39,995 nucleotides of DNA from an uncultured Dehalococcoidia bacterium (GTDB lineage Bacteria; Chloroflexota; Dehalococcoidia; Lucifugimonadales; UBA1127): contig CAJWXP010000019.1 in NCBI GenBank assembly GCA_913049785.1, positions 1-39,995 on the forward strand, in the 5' to 3' direction. This document shows positions 27,722 to 35,495 of the stretch, in pieces; positions within the stretch are counted from its first letter, which is position 1, and each line of letters starts with the position of its first letter. The notes below the pieces were generated by a model. The model was not told the DNA's origin and made no database searches. It worked only from the letters and a program-made list of their open reading frames with translations. The position numbers were made by a program, and so were the translations under genes.

Positions 27722-28918
27722 ATGCCTGTTTACACCGTCTCTCAAGTCACCCGCTACATCAAGGAGTCCCTTGAACGGGACTCTCTACTGGCAGACCTGT
27801 GGGTGAGCGGTGAGGCCTCCAACGTCGTACGTTCTGCTGCTGGGCACACCTATTTTTCCCTGAAAGAAGAGAACACAATCCTGCGCTGCGTCATGTTCAA
27901 GGGCGGCAGCGGCGGCGAGCACATCCTTGATGGTTCAGCCATCTCCCTCCACGGCAGGGTGTCCGTGTACGAAGTGCGAGGCGACCTCCAGTGCATCGCA
28001 GACCTAGCGCGACCGGAGGGTATGGGCGAGCGTTACCTTGAGTTGGAACGATTGAAGGTCCAGCTTGAAGCTGAAGGCCTCTTTGAGCAGAGTCGGAAAC
28101 GACCCATCCCGTCCTTTCCCCAACGCGTGGGGGTCATCACATCGCCGACGGGCGCGGTGTGGCACGATATCCAAAACGTGGTTGGGCGTCGATACCCGCT
28201 GGTCGAGCTGGTCATGGCACCGTGTCAGGTACAGGGCGACAACGCTGCACCCACCATCATCGAGGCGTTTGACGCAATGAACGAGGAGCCCGACATCGAT
28301 GTGGTCATCCTTGCGCGTGGCGGTGGCTCGACTGAGGAGCTGTGGCCCTTCAACGAAGAAGCTGTCGCTCGGGCGATCTACGCCAGCAAGTCGCCCATCA
28401 TCAGCGCCGTAGGCCACGAGACCAACGTGACCGTGGCTGACATGGTGGCAGACCTGCGAGCGCCAACACCATCAGCCGCTGCGGAACTGGCAGTGCCTGA
28501 CGCTAGAGAGTTGAATGAACGGGTCATATTCAATGCCCGTGCACTGTATCAGGGCGTGATGCAGGAAATCGCCAACAGGGCGAGTGGCGTCCAATGGAGT
28601 CTATCGCGCATGGAGATGCGTAAGCCGGACACGACGACTCGTCGACAGCAGGTGGACGACTTACTTCAGGGGTTGGTGTTGCGTCTGGGGAACGCACTGG
28701 CCCTTCACAAGCAGCGATTGGTGGGCTTGGACCAACGGTTAGGTGCATTAGATCCGGCAGGAGTGCTGCGAAGAGGATACGCCACAGTCAGCAGGGTGGA
28801 CACCAGTGCAATCGTTTCTGACCCGTCGCAGGTAGCCCCCGGCGATTCCATCCACGTTCGAGTGTATCAGGGCGAATTCGATGCCAAGGTAACAGGCGAT
28901 GAGAAGACGTCAAAGTAG
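27722..28918 (+). CDS. xseA: Exodeoxyribonuclease VII large subunit
   Basis: Catalytic subunit of ExoVII, which degrades single-stranded DNA. The 398-residue protein has the N-terminal OB domain (YTVSQVTRYIKESLERD, LWVSGEASNV, HTYFSLKEE), then the catalytic core VGVITSPTGAVWHDI, VVILARGGGSTEELWPFN and SAVGHETNVTVADMVAD with RAPTPSAAAE, followed by a helical region and a terminal DPAGVLRRGYA motif. It is slightly short, with a compact coiled-coil part. The small subunit gene xseB is 0.9 kb downstream, separated by two small genes. Confidence 0.95.
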   Translation: MPVYTVSQVTRYIKESLERDSLLADLWVSGEASNVVRSAAGHTYFSLKEENTILRCVMFKGGSGGEHILDGSAISLHGRVSVYEVRGDLQCIADLARPEGMGERYLELERLKVQLEAEGLFEQSRKRPIPSFPQRVGVITSPTGAVWHDIQNVVGRRYPLVELVMAPCQVQGDNAAPTIIEAFDAMNEEPDIDVVILARGGGSTEELWPFNEEAVARAIYASKSPIISAVGHETNVTVADMVADLRAPTPSAAAELAVPDARELNERVIFNARALYQGVMQEIANRASGVQWSLSRMEMRKPDTTTRRQQVDDLLQGLVLRLGNALALHKQRLVGLDQRLGALDPAGVLRRGYATVSRVDTSAIVSDPSQVAPGDSIHVRVYQGEFDAKVTGDEKTSK

Positions 28919-29162
28919 GCCGTCGGGCGGGAAGCTTGGCAGGTTCCTGGACGGAATAATCGCTGTCCTGATAAAGGCGATGATTGCCTGTATCGCCATC
29001 GGAGCGGCAATGGTAGTCATATCAGAGTTCTATGAGCCCGCCCTTGGCAGGTGGTCGGTCTTCGTCGCTGCCCCTTACGTCCTGATCATTCCCGTGTATT
29101 TCGCCAAGTTCCTCCTGAAGTTATATGAGCGGACAGCACGTAGCTTTCTGAAGCACCGGTGA
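28899..29162 (+). CDS. Small two-helix membrane protein, unknown function
   Basis: An 87-residue protein that overlaps the xseA end by 20 bases. It has a basic N-terminus (MRRRQSRPSGGK) and two hydrophobic helices at about 19-44 and 52-74, ending in the basic tail YERTARSFLKHR. I recognise no family. The overlap with xseA and the compact hydrophobic pattern make it more likely real than chance, but only modestly so. Confidence 0.55.
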   Translation: MRRRQSRPSGGKLGRFLDGIIAVLIKAMIACIAIGAAMVVISEFYEPALGRWSVFVAAPYVLIIPVYFAKFLLKLYERTARSFLKHR

Positions 29163-29242
29163 CCTTTGACGAGTCTGGACATTGGTGTGTGAAAGTCATA
29201 ACATACTTTTGACACCACTGAACGAATCAAAGGAGACTCCGC

Positions 29243-29719
29243 ATGTTGCTACGCACCCCCATCGTTCTCTTGACCCTACTGGTCGCTGCCATCGCACTGG
29301 TGGCCGCTTGTGGGAACTCCGGTGGGAGCGTGGTTGCGCAGCCTACTGCCCTGGCTCCCCTTGGCGATATAACGCCCATCACGGCTGAACCCGGCGATTC
29401 CGATGGCGAACCAGCCACCCAGGAGCCTGCTCCCAGCGGTGGCGTTGTAGTTCCGGCGGCCTTCATCACCACCTGCGGCGTCTGTCACACGGTTGCAGAC
29501 ACAGGCGCTGGCGGCCAAGTTGGCCCTGAGCTGACCCACATCGGTAGTATCGCATCCACTCGCACAGGCCTGGACGCAGAGGCCTACATCAGGGAGTCTA
29601 TTGAAGACCCAGGCGCCTTCGTAGCACCAGGCTTCGCACCAATCATGCCCGGAGGACTTGTCGGCAGCCTTGGCGGGGACTTCGAAGCGGTGGTTGCGTA
29701 CCTGGTGAGCCTGAACTAA
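29243..29719 (+). CDS. Lipoprotein mono-haem cytochrome c
   Basis: A 158-residue exported lipoprotein. The signal ends in VAAC (C23). A Pro/Thr/acidic linker of about 45 residues leads to a cytochrome c domain with the haem motif CGVCH (C78, C81, H82) and a likely distal methionine, M135 in APIMPGG. The domain closes with the usual FEAVVAYLVSLN helix. It should carry electrons on the outer face of the cytoplasmic membrane; no oxidase or complex genes are beside it. AAAGGAG precedes the ATG at 29243. Confidence 0.88.
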   Translation: MLLRTPIVLLTLLVAAIALVAACGNSGGSVVAQPTALAPLGDITPITAEPGDSDGEPATQEPAPSGGVVVPAAFITTCGVCHTVADTGAGGQVGPELTHIGSIASTRTGLDAEAYIRESIEDPGAFVAPGFAPIMPGGLVGSLGGDFEAVVAYLVSLN

Positions 29720-29790
29720 CCCCAAGCGTCACCGGGCTACTTAAACGACCCAAGCACCCACGTCTTACTGCCTATTTCCTATGCTTGGTG

Positions 29791-29799
29791 TGCTACACT
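29791..29799 (+). promoter_or_regulatory. Extended -10 promoter before xseB
   Basis: TGCTACACT is an extended -10 about 50 bases upstream of the xseB ATG, with no clear -35. It closely resembles TGCTACAAT before the YYY gene. Downstream in the leader, CCTGCGGTATCC (29817-29828) resembles the second module of the dispersed repeat. Confidence 0.45.
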
Positions 29800-29847
29800 C
29801 TTCCCCTAACTGTATTCCTGCGGTATCCACCCTATGGAGCGTACTGT

Positions 29848-30135
29848 ATGGCAGGTCGAACCACCGGCGACAAGCCCGACGAGAAACAGACCTTTGAGGC
29901 TGCGTACCAGCAGCTTGAGGACACTGTGCAGGCGCTGGAAAGCGGTGGCCTATCTCTGGACGAGGCAACGAAGCTGTACGAAGAGGGCACCAAGCTGGCT
30001 AAGGCGTGTAATGAGCTTCTGAACGCTGCCGAGCTGCGGATATCTCGTTTGCAGACATCGGTGGGGGAGCAGATGCGCTTCGTTGACGGCGACTCCGACA
30101 ACGAAGACTCGGACGATGACGAGGACGATGCTTAG
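29848..30135 (+). CDS. xseB: Exodeoxyribonuclease VII small subunit
   Basis: A 95-residue partner of XseA. The core FEAAYQQLEDTVQALESGGLS (read as FEAAYQQLEDTVQALESGG, then LSLDEATKLYEEGTKLA) is the standard XseB helical hairpin, and CNELLNAAELRISRL follows. The tail is very acidic (runs of D and E after SDNEDSDD). I start at the ATG at 29848, with GGAG 9 bases upstream; the open frame extends 21 codons further without support. Confidence 0.93.
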   Translation: MAGRTTGDKPDEKQTFEAAYQQLEDTVQALESGGLSLDEATKLYEEGTKLAKACNELLNAAELRISRLQTSVGEQMRFVDGDSDNEDSDDDEDDA

Positions 30136-30219
30136 CTCTGGCGGGACTAAAGCCGGGACGATGCACTAGCACATCGAATCGACCTGACCTCCACATCGAA
30201 CAGCAATAAGGGGATAGCA

Positions 30220-30897
30220 TTGCGCGCTGACTTCCACATGCACACCCACTTCTCCAAAGACTGCACCACATCGCCACAACGGTTGGTGGATAGGTGCTTG
30301 AAGGTGGGGTTGGGCTGCATTGCGGTGACGGACCACAACACCATCAGAGGCGGCATGGAGGTTGCAGCGATTGCGCCCTTCCCGGTCATTGTGGCCTCTG
30401 AGATCAAGACGACCCACGGGGAGATCACGGGGCTGTTCCTGACGGAGGAGATCCCTCGCGGGCTGTCGCCTATGGAGACAGTGGAGCGTATAAAGTCGCA
30501 GGGCGGGCTGGTGTCCATTCCCCACCCCTTCGACAAGGTGCGGAGCAGTGTGATCACTGACGATGCGCTGGAAGAGGTGCTCCCCCACGCTGACATCATT
30601 GAGGCGTTCAACGCGCGGAATGTGTTCCGAGGCGCCGACGAACGAGCGAGGGTTGCAGCGTCTACCCACGGTCTGGTGATGACGGCTGTGAGCGATGCCC
30701 ACCATGCCCTGGAGCTTGGCCGGACGTATACGGAGATGCCTGAGTTCGATGGGTCGCCTGCAGGGTTTCTTGCCGCACTGAAAGAGGCATCGCTGCACCC
30801 AAGCCCGCCGCCGTGGTGGGGTCAGGTGCTGATGCATGGCATAACCACGTTCAACAAGGGGCTGCGTCGCGTCGCTCCCTGGACTCGGCGAGGCTGA
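30220..30897 (+). CDS. PHP-domain phosphoesterase
   Basis: A 225-residue metal-dependent phosphoesterase-like protein. Motif 1 DFHMHTHFSKD, the VTDHNTIRGG motif, a Glu in VASEIKTTHGE, IPHPFDK, and AVSDAHHALELG give the expected His/Asp/Glu metal ligands of the PHP family. Substrate is not known; relatives act on nucleotides, histidinol phosphate or tRNA ends. The start is TTG at 30220 with AAGGGG a few bases upstream. It is likely co-transcribed with xseB, 84 bases upstream. Confidence 0.86.
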   Translation: MRADFHMHTHFSKDCTTSPQRLVDRCLKVGLGCIAVTDHNTIRGGMEVAAIAPFPVIVASEIKTTHGEITGLFLTEEIPRGLSPMETVERIKSQGGLVSIPHPFDKVRSSVITDDALEEVLPHADIIEAFNARNVFRGADERARVAASTHGLVMTAVSDAHHALELGRTYTEMPEFDGSPAGFLAALKEASLHPSPPPWWGQVLMHGITTFNKGLRRVAPWTRRG

Positions 30898-31402
30898 GCA
30901 GGGCGAGGCCCTTGACCCACAAGGCTCAACACCCCCATCCTGACTCTCCCCCACGAGGGAGGGGATTGAGTTTACGGTTATCCAGAACCGGACCCGTTAT
31001 TCCCAAACCCCTGCTTGTGAGGCAAACCACTCGCATTTCGACGTTAATCGTCGTTTATTGCGTTGGCCTGCATTGATTTAAACCAAGTCCGTGATAGATG
31101 CCATCACCATAGAGGCTACGCTTTTCACAGATAGCTCCTGTACGACCGTACATGAAAATTAGCGATAAATTCCCGCGAACTACATGAATCCGATTAATTT
31201 AAAAGTTACAAAGCGAATTAAAATATACTATTCCTCTAAAGTCAGTAAAATAGTAAAATAGCGAAATAATTTAACGTAGTCACAATTTTCAATAGTTAAT
31301 CTAAACTAAAGGTGACGATAGTTGACAACAATAAGTTCTTCTGCTAATTTACACCGCCGAACGGACACTTAATCTGGACAACATCAACCTGGGGAGGGTA
31401 CG
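30898..31402 (+). other. 505-base non-coding region: repeat remnants then AT-rich leader
   Basis: The first 90 bases hold repeat material: AGGGCgagGCCCTTGACCC at 30900-30918 and ACGGTTATCC at 30974-30983, both resembling modules of the dispersed repeat, plus CTCCCCCACGAGGGAGGGG. From about 31150 to 31320 the DNA is strikingly AT-rich, with GTAAAATA twice in a row. TGTACGacCGTACA at 31139-31152 is a small dyad. No gene is seen; this is probably the regulatory region of the binding-protein gene. Confidence 0.6.
31322..31350 (+). promoter_or_regulatory. Near-consensus promoter of the substrate-binding protein gene
   Basis: TTGACA (31322-31327), exactly 17 bases, TAATTT (31345-31350), with TGC just before the -10. 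This is the best promoter in the window and predicts a start near 31357, leaving a ~45-base leader to the ATG at 31403. It suggests high expression. Confidence 0.8.
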
Positions 31403-33256
31403 ATGCAAAATTCGAGACGAGGTCTATTGCCAACGATGTTTGTATTGTTGGCTTTTGCGTTGGTATTTGGAGCGGCATGCTCCAGTGGAGACGATGATGT
31501 CACCACGACGTCGAGTTCGGGTACTGCCGCCGAGCCCGCAGCACCGGCAGCCGCCCCTGCAGCAGCAGCAGCAGCGGCAGCACCAGTAAAGGTAGCAGTT
31601 TCTGGAATTGGAGCTCAAGAAGCAGCCCCTGCGGCCGCACCCGTTGCACGAAAGGCGGCTGTTAGTGCAGCCCCGGTTGAGGCAAAGGTAAACAGAGTCA
31701 TTTTTGGTCTCATTACCCCTTCTACAGAGCATTACACGCCGGCGAAGCAGGGGCCTCCGACCTCTCAGCCGCTTACTCCAATGTATGAATACCTGGTGGG
31801 AATGGACCCCGTGAGTGGTGCACTCATCCCGCAGTTGGCAACGGAGTGGGAGGTTGATGCGGATGGAAAATCCTGGCGTTTCAAGCTCCGTAAAGGTGTA
31901 CAGTTCCACAATGGATGGGGTGAGTTCACTGGCAAAGACGTGAAGCACACCTGGCAGGAGATTGCTGCAGATGACGCCCTTCATGGAAACCATGGCAGCT
32001 TTAAACGGTTTGTATCAGATGTTGAAATCGTCAATGACTATGAGGTTGTCTTCCGGGCGCCGAACCCGACTGCCGACCTGTTCATCCTGACGAGCGAGTT
32101 GTCCCAAAGTTTGTTGATACAGAGCAAGGACCACAGAGACGCAGCAGGGCTGCCAACGTTGGGTTCAGGTGAAGGACCTACTGCGGGCACCGGCCCATAT
32201 CGTTTTACAAAAGGAGTCCCTGGTTCTTTGATTCGGTACGAGCGGACGCCCAGTAAACATTGGCGCATGACACCGGACTTCCAAGAGTTGGAAATCCGGT
32301 GGATGCCTGAAGCTTCCACCAGGCTTGCCGGCTTGCTGGCAGGGGAGATCCACCTAACCATTATTCCTCAAGACAACGTGGAGCAGGCGAAGAAAGCCGG
32401 AATGAAATTGGTTACTGGCAATGTACCGGGCCTCCGAACCTTCTTCTCAATTCGCTGCTGTGTGCGGCTGCCTGCTGATCTAAAGAATCGACTCAAGCAG
32501 CCTGCATACGATGCCGCATTTAAGTATCCGGACGCTCCTATGCAGGATATCCGAGTACGTGAGGCCATCAATCGCGCAATTGACCGAGACGCCCTAAACA
32601 CTGCATTCTTTGGCGGCAAGGGTGAGACAATGGTGCTCAATAACTTCCACCCCACACGCGAAGGATGGAATCCATCTTGGGCAGAGCGGTTCGAATCACT
32701 CTATGGATATGACCCCGCGAAAGCCAAGGCGCTCTTGGCTGACGCTGGCTATGGCCCTAACAATGTCTTGGAAATAGGACTACAGTCCAAGAACCTGTCT
32801 CACTACTCCGGATCTCTTGATGTTGTTGACGCAACAGTCGAGTACCTCCGTGCCATAGGAATCAAACCTAAGCTCATTGTCCAGGATTCGGCTACGGAAA
32901 GCGCTGAGGGTAGGGCCTTCAAGCAAAGCAACCGTTTGACCATCACCGGGACTAGCTCTCACCTGCTACTGGGCATCCGGGTTTATGCCACCCATTCCAC
33001 ACCTAGAACAGGAAACCCGGAGTGGGGTGATACCGACAAGCTCTTCATTGATATCCGTGGAACACTGGATCCTGTAAAGCAATTGAAGTGGCTCGACGAA
33101 TTGGGAGAGTTGACGTTCCTTCGTTACCAGACAGTTCCGCTGTTCTGGCTCCCCCCGGAAGCGATAGTCAATCCTGATATTGTCAGTGACTACATCTTCC
33201 CGGGCGCTATCACCAGCACATGGACGCACCTTGAATTCATCAAGGCCGCCCAATAG
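31403..33256 (+). CDS. Peptide/solute-binding lipoprotein of an ABC transporter (SBP family 5)
   Basis: A 617-residue extracellular binding protein. The signal ends in the lipobox GAAC (C26), followed by an Ala/Pro-rich low-complexity linker to about residue 95. The mature part matches SBP_bac_5/OppA-DppA types: PQLATEWEVDADGKSWRFKLR (read as PQLATEWEVD, KSWRFKLRKGVQFHNG), GTGPYRF, VREAINRAIDRDAL, YDPAKAKALLADAGYG. Ligand cannot be read. No permease or ATPase gene is adjacent, so it is an orphan here. GGGGAGGG lies before the ATG. Confidence 0.9.
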   Translation: MQNSRRGLLPTMFVLLAFALVFGAACSSGDDDVTTTSSSGTAAEPAAPAAAPAAAAAAAAPVKVAVSGIGAQEAAPAAAPVARKAAVSAAPVEAKVNRVIFGLITPSTEHYTPAKQGPPTSQPLTPMYEYLVGMDPVSGALIPQLATEWEVDADGKSWRFKLRKGVQFHNGWGEFTGKDVKHTWQEIAADDALHGNHGSFKRFVSDVEIVNDYEVVFRAPNPTADLFILTSELSQSLLIQSKDHRDAAGLPTLGSGEGPTAGTGPYRFTKGVPGSLIRYERTPSKHWRMTPDFQELEIRWMPEASTRLAGLLAGEIHLTIIPQDNVEQAKKAGMKLVTGNVPGLRTFFSIRCCVRLPADLKNRLKQPAYDAAFKYPDAPMQDIRVREAINRAIDRDALNTAFFGGKGETMVLNNFHPTREGWNPSWAERFESLYGYDPAKAKALLADAGYGPNNVLEIGLQSKNLSHYSGSLDVVDATVEYLRAIGIKPKLIVQDSATESAEGRAFKQSNRLTITGTSSHLLLGIRVYATHSTPRTGNPEWGDTDKLFIDIRGTLDPVKQLKWLDELGELTFLRYQTVPLFWLPPEAIVNPDIVSDYIFPGAITSTWTHLEFIKAAQ

Positions 33257-33334
33257 GGAGAAGTACACAGAGTTTGGGCAACCCGGGGGAGATGCCCACT
33301 TAACATAGCTAGCTTGGTACCCTCCATCTAGATG

Positions 33335-33364
33335 ATGAGACCTCTCGTTCACGGGAGGCCTCAT
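33335..33364 (+). terminator. Hairpin after the substrate-binding protein gene
   Basis: ATGAG-a-CCTC pairs with GAGG-c-CTCAT around a ~10-base loop, 78 bases after the stop. The following bases (TGTGTC) are only partly T-rich, so it is a weak intrinsic terminator. The remainder of the 232-base gap has no gene. Confidence 0.5.
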
Positions 33365-33488
33365 TGTGTCTGGGGCAAGGGTGAGCGCCCCCCAACAACC
33401 TAAAGGCTAACGCGACAACAGCTCTAATCGTATTTGAATAATGACTATTGGTGCATACTGACGGCGGAAGTAGAGGAGGTTCATCCTC

Positions 33489-34205
33489 ATGCCGGAAGAA
33501 GTGCCTGACCTATATGAAGTCCTGAGTGTGCAACGGTGGGCGGATCAGTCGCTTATCGAAGCGCAGTATCAGCGAAAGCACGATGCCTACGTTCAGGCTG
33601 GCCAGGACACGGAGGAGCTTGAAGAGGCGTATGCCATCCTCTCTGACCCGGAGTCTCGCGCCGAGTACGACGATATGCTGTTCTCGTACGACGCCGAGGT
33701 GTTTGACGACGAGTTGGAAGCAGAGGGCATAGAGCGCAGTGGCAGCAGCTGGAGCTTCATGAAGATTGCCAGTTGGGGGTTTTCTGCGGTCATCTTGGTC
33801 AGCCTCCTCAGTGGGATCGTTGGGAGTATCGTCGGTGGTGGTGGCGGGACACCCGCCCCGGCTCAAACAGCAGGGGTTGTGAGATCAACCGAGCCCCCTC
33901 GCAATTTTGGACAGGTCAGCACGTTCGAGCTACGCGATGACGAGTGCTTCAACGAGCCCAATGCACTGACTACCTTTGATTCTGCGAAGCCAATGACGAT
34001 TGTCCCCTGTTTTGGCGCGTACGATTACAGGGTGCTGAACACCATTGCTACTACGCTGAACGGTATTATCCCGTTGGAATCCTATTTTGGTCAGCAGGCA
34101 GCCACCCACTGCGATGACAGGACGGACGTGTACTATCTGCCGACTGAGGTGAGTTGGAATCTTGGTGATCGGACGATCTTGTGCCTTCAAGCGTATTCGG
34201 GTTAA
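33489..34205 (+). CDS. Membrane protein with degenerate J-like domain and septum-formation-like outer domain
   Basis: A 238-residue protein in three parts. Residues 5-65 look like a DnaJ domain (LYEVLSVQRWADQSLIEAQY, then EELEEAYAILSDPESRAEYD) but the HPD motif is missing; RKHDAY stands nearby. An acidic stretch leads to one membrane helix at 96-116. Residues 140-238 resemble the Septum_form domain: DDECFN (C153), IVPCFGAYDYRVL (C174), C208, PTEVSWNLGDRTILCL (C232), so four cysteines could form two disulfides outside the cell. Without HPD it probably cannot stimulate DnaK. A five-pair hairpin GAGGA/TCCTC (33473-33488) covers its ribosome site. Its stop overlaps the convergent MetE-like gene by 3 bases. 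Confidence 0.75.
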   Translation: MPEEVPDLYEVLSVQRWADQSLIEAQYQRKHDAYVQAGQDTEELEEAYAILSDPESRAEYDDMLFSYDAEVFDDELEAEGIERSGSSWSFMKIASWGFSAVILVSLLSGIVGSIVGGGGGTPAPAQTAGVVRSTEPPRNFGQVSTFELRDDECFNEPNALTTFDSAKPMTIVPCFGAYDYRVLNTIATTLNGIIPLESYFGQQAATHCDDRTDVYYLPTEVSWNLGDRTILCLQAYSG

Positions 34206-35347
34206 GCCCCCCAAAGAATCTCAGCCACATCAGCCACAGCCTTAAGTTTGCGTCGCTGGTCGTCGGGGGTGATGTTGTTGCCGATGATCGACGTTGCGAA
34301 GCCGCACTGAGGGCTAACGCCAAGCTGATCGATGGGGAAGCATTCGGCTGCGTCGCTGAACCTTCTGAGGAGGTCCGTCGGCGACTCACGGTCGGATCGC
34401 TTCGTGGACGCGAGACCGAGCACTACCGTCTTGTCGTCGGGCACGCCTCGCAAAGCCTCGAAGGTACCGGAGCGGGCGTCATCGTACTCAAGCATCAATC
34501 GCTCGGCAGACGTCGCGGCCAGCACGGGAGCCACCAACTGCTCGTATCCACCCGTCGTCAGCCAACGGCTGCCCTGATTGCCCTTTCAGAGGTGCAGCGC
34601 AAAGGTGACGTCGGGCCAGCCAGCCATGACGGCGTTGTCCAGCGCCACGCCCTGGGCCAACCAGTCGCTCGCGCTCATACCCTGAGCGGCGTAGAAGTCA
34701 GCCCACGCGGGGTCAAGCACCAGCGGGTAGTGGGGCGCGTCCAACTGGATGTAGGTTGCGCCAAGGGCCACCAGGTCTGCAATCTCGTCACGCATCACGT
34801 TGGCAACATCGCCCAGGAAGGCGTCAATGGTGGGGTAGGCCGATGTGGAGTGCTGTGGCGACCAGAAGTTGGCGAAGAGGTTAGGGCTGGGTAGGGTGAT
34901 TTTAGGTAGGGATGTAGCGGCTTGTTTTAGATAGGCGAACTCATGGGCAGCGAAGGGGCGAGTGCGCTTCAGTTTCCCAGTGACCCCGAGGGTGGACGGT
35001 CTGGGCGTGGATAGATCGCCGATATGGTCATCGCCGTGCCAATTGCCCCACAGGAACGCGTTGATATCGAATTCTCCGAAGCCTTCTACGGCCTCTGGCA
35101 ACCCACTCTGGAATGACAGGCGACGCATCTCGCCGTCGGTCACGATGTGCAGGCCAGCGTTCTGTTGGAGCGCTACAGCATCGTCGACCGCCCGGTCCTC
35201 GATGCACTTGAACTCGGCGGGCGACATCGCACCACTGGCCAGGGCGTCGCGGGCGTGCAGCAACTCCGGCGGTCGCAGCAGGCTGCCAACGACATCGCCA
35301 TGCGGGAGCAAGGCTGAGCCTTGACCCGTATCCCTGCGGTTAACCAC
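34202..35347 (-). CDS. MetE-like (cobalamin-independent methionine synthase C-terminal-like) protein with in-frame TGA at a zinc-ligand position
   Basis: A 381-residue frame read through one TGA at 34588-34586. The barrel matches MetE-like methyltransferases: GDVVGSLLRPPELL, LHIVTDGEMRRLSF, ATYIQLDAPHYPLVLDP, then LHL-TGA-KGNQGSRW, LMLEYDD, and QLGVSPQCGFAT. In this family the zinc ligands are H-x-C, E and C; here His, Glu (LEYDD) and the last Cys (PQCGF) are kept and only the first Cys codon is TGA. The reading frame is otherwise open, so this is either selenocysteine or a single recent nonsense change. The start is unclear: GTG at 35347 lies within repeat DNA, and ATG at 35388 reaches the frame only if 38 inserted bases are removed. 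It is convergent with the J-like gene. Confidence 0.75.
34559..34588 (-). promoter_or_regulatory. Candidate SECIS-like hairpin downstream of the in-frame TGA
   Basis: After the TGA (34588-34586) come 14 bases, then CAGCC (34571-34567), loop GTT (34566-34564) and GGCTG (34563-34559). The first loop base is G, at the 20th position after TGA. Known bacterial SECIS elements have a short stem with a G among the first loop bases at roughly this distance. A five-pair stem can arise by chance, so this is suggestive only. Confidence 0.35.
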
Positions 35348-35366
35348 AACGCTGAGCCTTGACCCC
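35309..35366 (+). repeat. Dispersed repeat, tandem copy at the 5' end of the MetE-like gene
   Basis: CAAGGCtgaGCCTTGACCC (35309-35327), then CCTGCGGTTAACC (35333-35345), then a second partial hairpin module GCTGAGCCTTGACCC (35351-35365). GCTGAGCCTTGACC occurs twice, 38 bases apart. The 38-base unit is not a multiple of three and lies between the ATG with AAGGAG (35388) and the conserved protein frame. Confidence 0.65.
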
Positions 35367-35442
35367 GACTACCTGATCGTTCATTCATGCTCCTTGATAG
35401 TGTGGCTCTATGGTATATCGCGTGACCCGTGGCATAAAGAAC

Positions 35443-35471
35443 AGGCCACCCCTATTGCTTAGAGATGGCCT
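35443..35471 (-). terminator. Hairpin after the response-regulator remnant
   Basis: On the minus strand AGGCCA ... TGGCCT form a six-pair stem with a 17-base loop that can add a C-G pair, followed by GTTCTTT. It lies 25 bases past the remnant stop and looks like its original intrinsic terminator. Confidence 0.5.
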
Positions 35472-35495
35472 ATCATGATTTCGGTTGAGGTGCTG

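Noticed and set aside
29182-29388. 68-residue frame overlapping the cytochrome gene
   Set aside because: The other frame encodes a clear lipoprotein signal and CGVCH motif.
34202-34537. A separate 111-residue gene
   Set aside because: It is the in-phase C-terminal part of the MetE-like protein beyond the TGA, carrying the Glu and Cys zinc ligands.
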